Part shown: positions 58,201 to 64,000 of the stretch, one piece after another
Position numbering within the stretch: the first letter of the stretch is position 1
Layout: every line of letters starts with the position of its first letter
Assembly: GCF_905404315.1 (NCBI RefSeq)
Contig: NC_066310.1
Span: forward strand, 2,480,001 to 2,544,000
Length of the DNA stretch: 64,000 nt
Source: Leptidea sinapis
Lineage: Eukaryota; Arthropoda; Insecta; Lepidoptera; Pieridae
Reading direction: 5' to 3'
Notes under the pieces: generated by a model
Told to the model about the DNA's origin: nothing
Databases searched by the model: none
Seen by the model: only the letters and a program-made list of their open reading frames with translations
Translations under genes and position numbers: made by a program

Positions 58201-61200
58201 TGACGTACAGTTAGTCATAAAAATTTATCAAATGTATAATTTTAGAACACAAAATTTATTTATTACATTGATTTCTAAACTATGTATATTATTAGGGTCC
58301 TGCGATAATTTATTTTTTATTTTTATAAGATTCTAATTATTGCTGTACTTATTTACCACAAAAATTTTTGTTTTTCAAAATTCAAAATTTTTAATCTAAT
58401 ACGATCGTCACATAGGATCACTGGCCAGCACAATTACAACCTCCGGCAAACTCGCGTCAATGCTCAATGCAAAACAAAGCAGTTTCGACTTGACGTTGCT
58501 TCGAAAAGTACGAATTGTGAGTATACTGCGATTGTGATATACTTTTGACCTGGCTTTAGATTTCGGATATTGATACTGCATTACTGTTGACCCTTGCTCG
58601 TTAATTTGGACTCTGTTTACGCCTTTTGTTGTGGGATTTCGTCGATATGGCCGAACGTACTAACAGAGAACTGTTCTAAACAGTCAGACACGTGAGTTCG
58701 TAATACGCCTTTGTAACTATTTCGACCGTGAATCTCAAAATTGAGGGCCAATTTTAGCTGTAACGCAGCGTAGCTGATGCGCTTAATATTGGACAACGAA
58801 CTGTTAGACGAATAACTAAAGAAAAATATGGCGAGATTGGCACAGAAGAAAATAAACTTCACACACCAAAAAAGAGAAAACGATCAAAACCAGTCGTAGG
58901 CATCGATAGCTTTGATGGCGATGCCATCCGAAGATATGTGCACGGCTACTATTTACGGAAGGAGTATCCAACAAGAAAAAGTTAGTGCAATCACTGAAGG
59001 AAGTTGGATTATTCTTCGGTGGGGAAATTTCTTGAACGAAGATTTTGAAGACCGTTGGATTTAGATACAAACAATGTAACGCAAAATACTGATGAAAGGT
59101 TGAAAGATTTGATATCGTGATGGCAAGATATAGTTTTTTACGGCAAGTAAAAGAAATTGAAAATTGGCAAAATGTTGTGTTTTTGGATAAAACATGGCTT
59201 AATGCTAACCATACTGTAAACCGTTCTTGGACCGATGATACTGCAGCATCTACGTCCAAAGTTCCTGTTGGAAAAGGATCTCGACTTATAATTTGTCACG
59301 CCGGAACCCTCAACGTGTTTGTCGAAGGTTCGCTCATGGCTTTTGCGTCAAATACGACTGGAGAGTATCATCAACCAATGGAGAAAGTTTACTGAATGGT
59401 TTACCTCAATGTTGTGTAGCCTCCCTGAACCATCTATTATAATTATGGACAACGCCCCATACCACTCGATGCAAATTGACAAGCCACCTGCCCAATCCCA
59501 AAAGAAAGCTGACAACGTCGCATGGCTTCAAAAAAATGGCGTAGATGCAAACAAAAATATGTTAAAAGCGGAATTATTACGTCTTTTAAAAGAAAACAAA
59601 TCAACCAAGATCCGATACGTAATTGACGAAATAGCGTTAGAACATGGAGTTATACGGTTACCGCGTCACCATTGTGAATATATAATGCAATTGAGTTGAT
59701 GTGGGCTCAAATTAAGGGATATGCTGCAAGACGCATACTACATAACCCCCATTTACCAGAACAAAAATGCTAAAAATATTAGAAGAAGCTTGTGAACATG
59801 TGACTAAAGGGGACTGGAAAAAGGTTGTGAATAGAACTGTTAAATTAATAAGGGAAGATTATGAAAGACATGTGAAAATATATAATATTTTAGAAAACGA
59901 ACTTATAATTAATGTAGGTGATGATAGCATTGACGACGCGTCGTAGTAGAAATAGCAGTATGGACGAATCTGATTAAATCTGGCCTTTTGTTACACCTTT
60001 TTTGGTCTCTTTTTGTATTCATATGTTTCTTATGTGCATATAAAGTATATATATTCATTTTCATTCCAATATTCAGTTCGTTCAAATATATTAAGTAAAC
60101 ATTTATATTTTTGTTTTATTAAACCTTTTTAATCAGCTACTACTTGCAACAAAAACTAATAGATTTTTTTTTAAATTAACTGGTTCCGTCGACTGAATGT
60201 CGACGATTCGGCCAACGTCAAGGTGGAGAGATTTTTTATTTTAATTTAGCTGATTGAAGTATGTAAAGAGCTGCTTTAAAAGGAAATGATCGGTTGAAAT
60301 AGCTGTGTTTTTTTTTGTGAACTGAAGAATAGGCAACAAGAGTTAGTACGGTTAGTTATAAACACCCATAATATTAACTACCTTGTTAGTATCTAATCTA
60401 AGTTTAAGGACGAAATGTGTGAATGTACGCGGGAATATGTGCCTAATAGAAGTGTAGAAAGTATGGAGGATAGAAATTACAATTTAATATTATTGCGGGA
60501 AATAAATTTGTAAAGAATCTTTATGAAAGGGGAATGGCATAAAGTAAGAAGAAAAGGGATGTTGATGGGGCGGGGGATATCCTACGGTAGAAGGTCATAT
60601 AAAGGAATTGACAATTTAGAGCAATAGAAAAAAATATGTTCAAGAGTACCTTCCTCGAGGCCACATTCACATATAGAATGGTCCCTTACCCGGATCTTGG
60701 CCAAAAATACTGGGGAACAGACAAATCCCAAGCGAAGTCGTATGATGACAGAAGTGATATAAATTAACAAAAATCTTATTTTGTAAAATGAAAAATGGAT
60801 TTATTTTATGATATTAATGTATTCGTCATCGGTCCTCGATAAATCTACGAAGTTTGAACTAAACCTGGCCGTTTAAAGTGGGTCAAAATGGCGCCCAATT
60901 GAGTTGGTTACAAACAAATACACATACAGGTGAAGCTAAGAAAAGCATCTAAAAAGTAAGCTTATTTCGTAAATACTTATTATAAGTACACATGTCTTTT
61001 CATAATATTCGTTACGTCGATCAAATATATTCCTACTAGTTTCAGCTACACTTTTCTATCTATAAAGATATATACAGAAATAGTCATAAAAGTACATCTC
61101 GTAAACTGCGGAAACTATGTAATTTTTTTACTTCCGGTTTGTTTACCCTAAGCGAAGGTTTTATGCATCAAAGACACCAATTTAGAGCTAAAGAGGCGAA

Positions 61201-62663
61201 AATGTATTTTTGTTCCGCGACACTATGAGAGCTAATAAAATTTAACTATCGCGGGCGCATGTCCATGTTTGACGATATTGTCGGTATTTTGAATATTGGT
61301 CCATGTTATAATATTGTTTAGTAAAGATAAGGTTTTTTTTAAGATAACTTTATCTGTGAATATTTTTGCAATTTTAAAAAGCACACTTTCGTATTTTAGC
61401 GCATCCGTACGTTGGCTGTGATTGGACAAAGTGAACAAACATAAGAGCACACGTTTATTTATGTTCTTATTTCTAAAGTAGTATTTCAACGAACAAACTC
61501 AGATCGCCCATAATTTATTATTCCTTTCATTTTTATTATATTCTCTTCCTTTTCCAATGGGTTTTTCATCTTGCTATTATTTTTTTCACTTTTTATCATT
61601 TTCAAAGGCACTGACTGGCCTTATAAAAGTTTTTAATTAATCAAGCAGCTATTATTTAAAGTATACTTTTTTATCTCTGTGGGCGAGTCGCGGTACGCCG
61701 AAACTCGTTATTTCAAAATAATGTTAATACACTAACATGCACGCATTCACACACACTTTTCCCATGTTATTGGTAACCTTGGAATGTAAATTGTATCCAT
61801 ACAGGACAGGTTATTCCAGTGTTACACCAAAATATGTTCAGTAATATACGATAAAATGTTTGTACGTAATAAATACTTACATAATACCGTGACATTCGTC
61901 GCGTACTTGATCCACTCTCTCTTTGAAATTAATCTCAACGGGACTATTGGCTGCATCACTTGCTCCGGTAATCATCTCGCGAGCACACTGTCAACAATTA
62001 TTTATTTATTTTGAACCGACTTCAAAAAGGAGGAGAATCTCAATTCAATCGGTTTCGTTTTTATATCTCAGCGTAATTGGAGTACATACACACTGATTAC
62101 GCTGAGATTTATGAACCGTTTTACATGATTCATCTTAGTTTGATGCAGAATGTTTGCCATTTAGTCCCATTGACATGGTTTGGCTCAGTAGTTTTCATTT
62201 TATGAATATTTTTGTGCCAAGCCAAATATAATAGCAAGTACCTACACAAGCCATCCGTGACTTTGAGTGGGATAGCTTCGATAAGATTTATTCGATAATA
62301 TAGCTTAGATAAAACAACCCAAGCACTGACTTAAACCCTATCGATAGATAGTATTTTGTTAATATTAAAGTTGTCAGGTTTGCATTACATCTTTATTAAG
62401 TTATTTTATACATTTCAGTTTTTGAAGTTGATTTTTTTAAACGTAGTTCTTGTTATAATTTAATATAACCATAGTATGCGTTCGGTAGACGCATGTCTGA
62501 AAAGTACATTGCAACCTTACGCACCTCTAAGGTTAACCTTCCTGATACGAAACCCCAGCCATGTATGCCCTGTACTTCCCCCCTGGTTGTCATCTCCACG
62601 CTGCGCATCGAGTTCACCGGATTTATAACTACCCGCACATGACCGCCGCCACGCGGAAAGTAA
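55283..62663 (-). CDS. RTCA: RNA 3'-terminal phosphate cyclase, C-terminal half (5' exons beyond window)
   Basis: Six exons in transcript order: 62525-62663, 61881-61987, 56457-56604, 55904-56014, 55283-55366, which with the first being partial give the last 195 aa; the count of visible exons is five. The enzyme converts RNA 3'-phosphates to 2',3'-cyclic phosphates with ATP. The first visible exon begins one base into a codon and carries the family signature YFPRGGGHV. Next come GWGFVSGRLTLE, CAREMITGASDAA, DECHGIILQC, SSGLVLGCDALGRQGQRPYD, then SHAQDQLIIYMCIAKGE and ITLHTKTAMHVAKLV with the His-containing TLHT motif, and the end IIECHGLGLENKNLE. The length from YFPRGGG to the end matches the human protein without gaps. 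The donor of exon 62525-62663 was set to GAG|GTGCGT because it alone keeps frame and alignment. Missing: roughly the first 170 residues. Introns are filled with mobile elements. Confidence 0.93.
55380..55895 (+). repeat. GGGAGGCTCC SINE copy 5 plus flanking old repeat, in RTCA last intron
   Basis: 55680-55895 has AGGGCGCCGTAGCTAGTGAA, GGTGACGAGCGCAATTGTAG, CCTGAGCGGCACTGCATTGT and CAGCTGAACGTCCTGCTCGT. 55420-55620 (TGGTCATTAGCTGATGGTGA ... CACTGTGGC-like TTTCCGAG block) looks like another repeat with no partner here. The SINE ends 9 bp from the RTCA splice donor at 55903. Confidence 0.65.
56170..56345 (+). repeat. Jockey-type LINE 3' end fragment in RTCA intron
   Basis: Matches 35570-35740: TTCTTCCACGTACTATAAAG, GTTTCCTGGACGATACGACA, AAAGGCCGGCAACGCTCCTG, ending at GGGCGGCGGAAATCACTTA. 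Confidence 0.75.
56640..57955 (+). repeat. tRNA-headed SINE split by a LINE
   Basis: Head 56640-56722 (AGCCGAGTGGTTAGCGATCC, GGTCCCGGGTTCGAATTCCG, GGTGCAAGCATTTAT). Body resumes at 57770 (GTGAATATGAATGTTTGTTT, TTGTAACTCATAACACAGGC, AAAAAGTGTGTCAATAT). The two halves are colinear with the copy at 38572-38785. Confidence 0.75.
56716..57770 (-). mobile_element. CR1-like LINE 3' fragment inserted in the SINE
   Basis: On the minus strand: DEIRDLGVILDSKMLMNKHI (57770-57640 region), then the frame 57208-57519 with EKIQRKMLKIINFRCLKNVY, RSILKQLNMTSLHHRRIQLE and SLYLYKIIHNNINCTDLI. The 3' UTR ends in (AAAT)n at 56720. TTTAT occurs at both edges (56718-56722 and about 57758-57762), a likely target duplication. 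Confidence 0.75.
58645..59980 (+). pseudogene. IS630/Tc1-superfamily DDE transposase pseudogene
   Basis: Reads with several stops and frameshifts. An N-terminal HTH is visible (SVADALNIGQRTVRRITKEK at 58765-58825), then a basic stretch PKKRKRSKPVVG. The catalytic part is NVVFLDKTWLNANH (59170-59212, first Asp; the usual Glu after it is Lys), SIIIMDNAPYHSMQ (59433-59474, second Asp) and, one frame on, NAIELMWAQIKGYAA (59682-59726, catalytic Glu). The order and motifs fit a cut-and-paste DDE transposase. It lies inside RTCA intron 61880-56605. Flanking TIRs were not found by eye. Confidence 0.78.
60000..61880. other. RTCA intron, right part
   Basis: Apart from 60570-60790 and a repeat at 61500-61615 (diverged copy of 16470-16620), nothing can be named. 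The frame at 61232-61489 (-) lacks motifs. Confidence 0.4.
60570..60790 (-). pseudogene. LINE polymerase tail with zinc-knuckle-like CxC...H...C motif
   Basis: The minus-strand frame reads IIRLRLGFVCSPVFLAKIRV, then a CECGLEEGTLEHIFFYCSKL tract. RLG...L.......C.CG..E...H....C is the C-terminal motif of R1/I/Jockey-type LINE polymerases after RNase H. Confidence 0.6.
62010..62125 (+). repeat. ACCGACTTCAAAAA repeat end with internal 13-bp inverted repeat
   Basis: Starts GAACCGACTTCAAAAAGGAG, like the inverse of 6835-6872. ATCTCAGCGTAAT and ATTACGCTGAGAT form a perfect 13-bp inverted pair around 62078-62121. Confidence 0.6.
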
Positions 62664-62858
62664 CTGTAAACATTAATATTTTGATCATATTATTGGATTA
62701 TATTATGACACTGACCTGGAAAATGTTGTTTTGCCATACAAATTATATATGTAAACCTTCCTTGAGTTTCAACGAATCTATTACAAAAGATTTCATTGAG
62801 TTCAGTCGAATAGTTTAGGAGTTATTAGGGAACATACACACATATATATATGTGTGTA

Positions 62859-62903
<45 letters not shown>

Positions 62904-63110
62904 CCGTTCTATGTAAAGGTTGATCCAGTAAGATATTAAAAGAAATGTTGATCCACCTTTTTGCAGTGTATAATTGGTTCTTTATAAATATAACTGATAT
63001 ACTTTGATCCGAATTTGAAATGGAAGGGTTGTTTGGGGATCTGCATCGGTCGCTTTGCAACATACTTGCCATCAAAAAATACATTAACAAAATGTTTTTG
63101 TTGATCCGTG
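62664..63110. other. RTCA intron at window edge, with TA microsatellite
   Basis: 62842-62898 is a TATG/TA microsatellite with about 22 TA units at its end. No earlier RTCA exon is seen between here and the right edge. Confidence 0.6.
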
Positions 63111-63113
63111 ACG

Positions 63114-64000
63114 GTCGCAAAAATTATACCGACGAGTCAAATGTGCATCCGTTTTATATTCATGCTCATGCGCAATCTTACTAACTAACGTTGATCCGAG
63201 GGCATTTGATCTTGAACCCGTCGACGCCCGCGCGGTTTTAATTTTATTACGGAAAAAAGACACTACTATTGAAAATCTCACTGACGCGATTGATTCTGAA
63301 AAATATGTAACATTTGTAAGTGCCATAAAAGAAATGTGTAGCTTTAATGAACAAACAGGCATGGTCAAAATTATAATCATACCCGCACGTATGCGTCCCG
63401 CTGTCTTGGGATGTGTTGAAATACTATACACACAGTCTATTATGCACAATGAATCCACAGCTTATAAGGAAGCATATAAAAAAACTAGATGACTTTAAAT
63501 ATTTAATTGAAATCAATTGAGAGTGGGAGATTTCGTTAAACGCTGAGAAAAGTAGAAAACGAAATCACTTAACCAAAGAAAAAGTCATGCCGCTGGACAG
63601 TGACATTAATACCGTTATGGAAAAAATCCATAAATTAGAAATTAAATATGCGAGCAAATTGAGAAAAGATAGATGTTTTTTAAATTATGAATTATTGTGC
63701 ATGGTAACAATAGCTCATATTATAATGTTAACGTGACCGAAAACGATCAGGTGACGTAGCTAAACCTGAACTTACGTTTTACATCAATAGAAAGAATGAA
63801 GAAGTGTCCGAAAAGGTTTTGGAAAGTTTAACAGTAGAGCAGAGGAATTGTATTAAAGAATTAGACGTATTTCAGATTCCCGGTGAAAGAACAAGGGGTT
63901 GTATTTTGCTAACAAAAATAATGAGAGAAAACATAGATTTAATAATAGCTTGCCGTGAAGATTTAAAAATTCCAAGCTCCAGTCTATATTTATTTGCAAG
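63114..64000 (+). pseudogene. Frameshifted relic of a putative tyrosine-recombinase-like protein (partial)
   Basis: Not a known host gene. The frame 63114-63492 (no ATG) reads VDPRAFDLEPVDARAVLILL and continues with KYVTFVSAIKEMCSFNE, then a stop. 63584-63736 reads LDSDINTVMEKIHKLEIKYA and NYELLCMVTIAHIIML. A one-base shift leads to RKRSGDVAKPELTFYINRKN, then ELDVFQIPGERTRGCILL and SSSLYLFA at the edge. An Arg-rich RxxGDVA box followed about 75 residues later by YLFA resembles the start of a tyrosine recombinase catalytic core, and I recall uncharacterised multi-copy invertebrate proteins with this layout. The His-x-x-Arg and Tyr would lie beyond the window, so the catalytic assignment is unproven. 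Confidence 0.45.

Noticed and set aside
58816..59259. 147-codon minus-strand frame
   Set aside because: Antisense to the decayed DDE transposase, whose motifs read on the plus strand.
61232..61489. 85-codon minus-strand frame
   Set aside because: No recognised motif and no splice partner; probably chance in an intron.
63084..63458. 124-codon minus-strand frame
   Set aside because: Antisense to the tyrosine-recombinase-like relic; no family features.
1..64000. CRISPR array, operon or bacterial defence system
   Set aside because: Spliced eukaryotic genes and insect transposons throughout; no spaced direct repeats of CRISPR type.

Overview
The window looks like nuclear DNA from a lepidopteran insect (moth or butterfly). 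This rests on three split, animal-type genes with GT-AG introns, an AT-rich background, and a dense mix of repeats of types I associate with Lepidoptera: tRNA-headed SINEs, Helitron-like CTAG-ended repeats, Jockey, CR1-like and RTE-like LINE pieces, mariner, and Harbinger-type MITEs. The species is not resolved.

Three host genes can be assembled exon by exon with every splice phase closing. (1) Minus strand, 39880 down to 17968: a TECPR2 homologue, 9 coding exons, 664 aa. It has an N-terminal WD40-like region and the C-terminal EWEVI LC3-interacting-type motif, but no tectonin repeats in the assembled model. (2) Plus strand, 42667 to 53032: signal peptide peptidase (SPP/HM13), 6 coding exons, 368 aa, with YD, GLGD and PAL motifs. 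(3) Minus strand, 62663 down to 55283: the C-terminal 195 aa of RNA 3'-terminal phosphate cyclase (RTCA), 6 exons; its 5' exons lie beyond the right edge. TECPR2 and SPP are divergent, with 2.8 kb between their start codons. SPP and RTCA converge, with 2.25 kb between their stop codons.

Layout: 1-17.9 kb has no host gene that I can recognise and is a transposon graveyard. It holds a CR1-like LINE with an intact 493-codon RT ORF, a decayed Jockey-type LINE, a decayed mariner whose empty target survives nearby, and several MITEs. From 18 to 40 kb lies TECPR2, its largest introns packed with nested elements, including a Harbinger-type element with a MADF-like exon remnant. From 42.7 to 54.7 kb lies SPP; its introns hold a gag-RT fusion ORF from a Gypsy-type LTR element and a 22-bp perfect hairpin. 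From 55.3 to 62.7 kb lies RTCA, with a LINE inserted in a SINE and a decayed IS630/Tc1-type transposase in one intron. At 63.1-64 kb is a frameshifted relic that resembles a tyrosine-recombinase-like protein.

The three host proteins have separate roles (autophagy/trafficking, intramembrane proteolysis in the ER, RNA end processing). I see no sign that they form one pathway.
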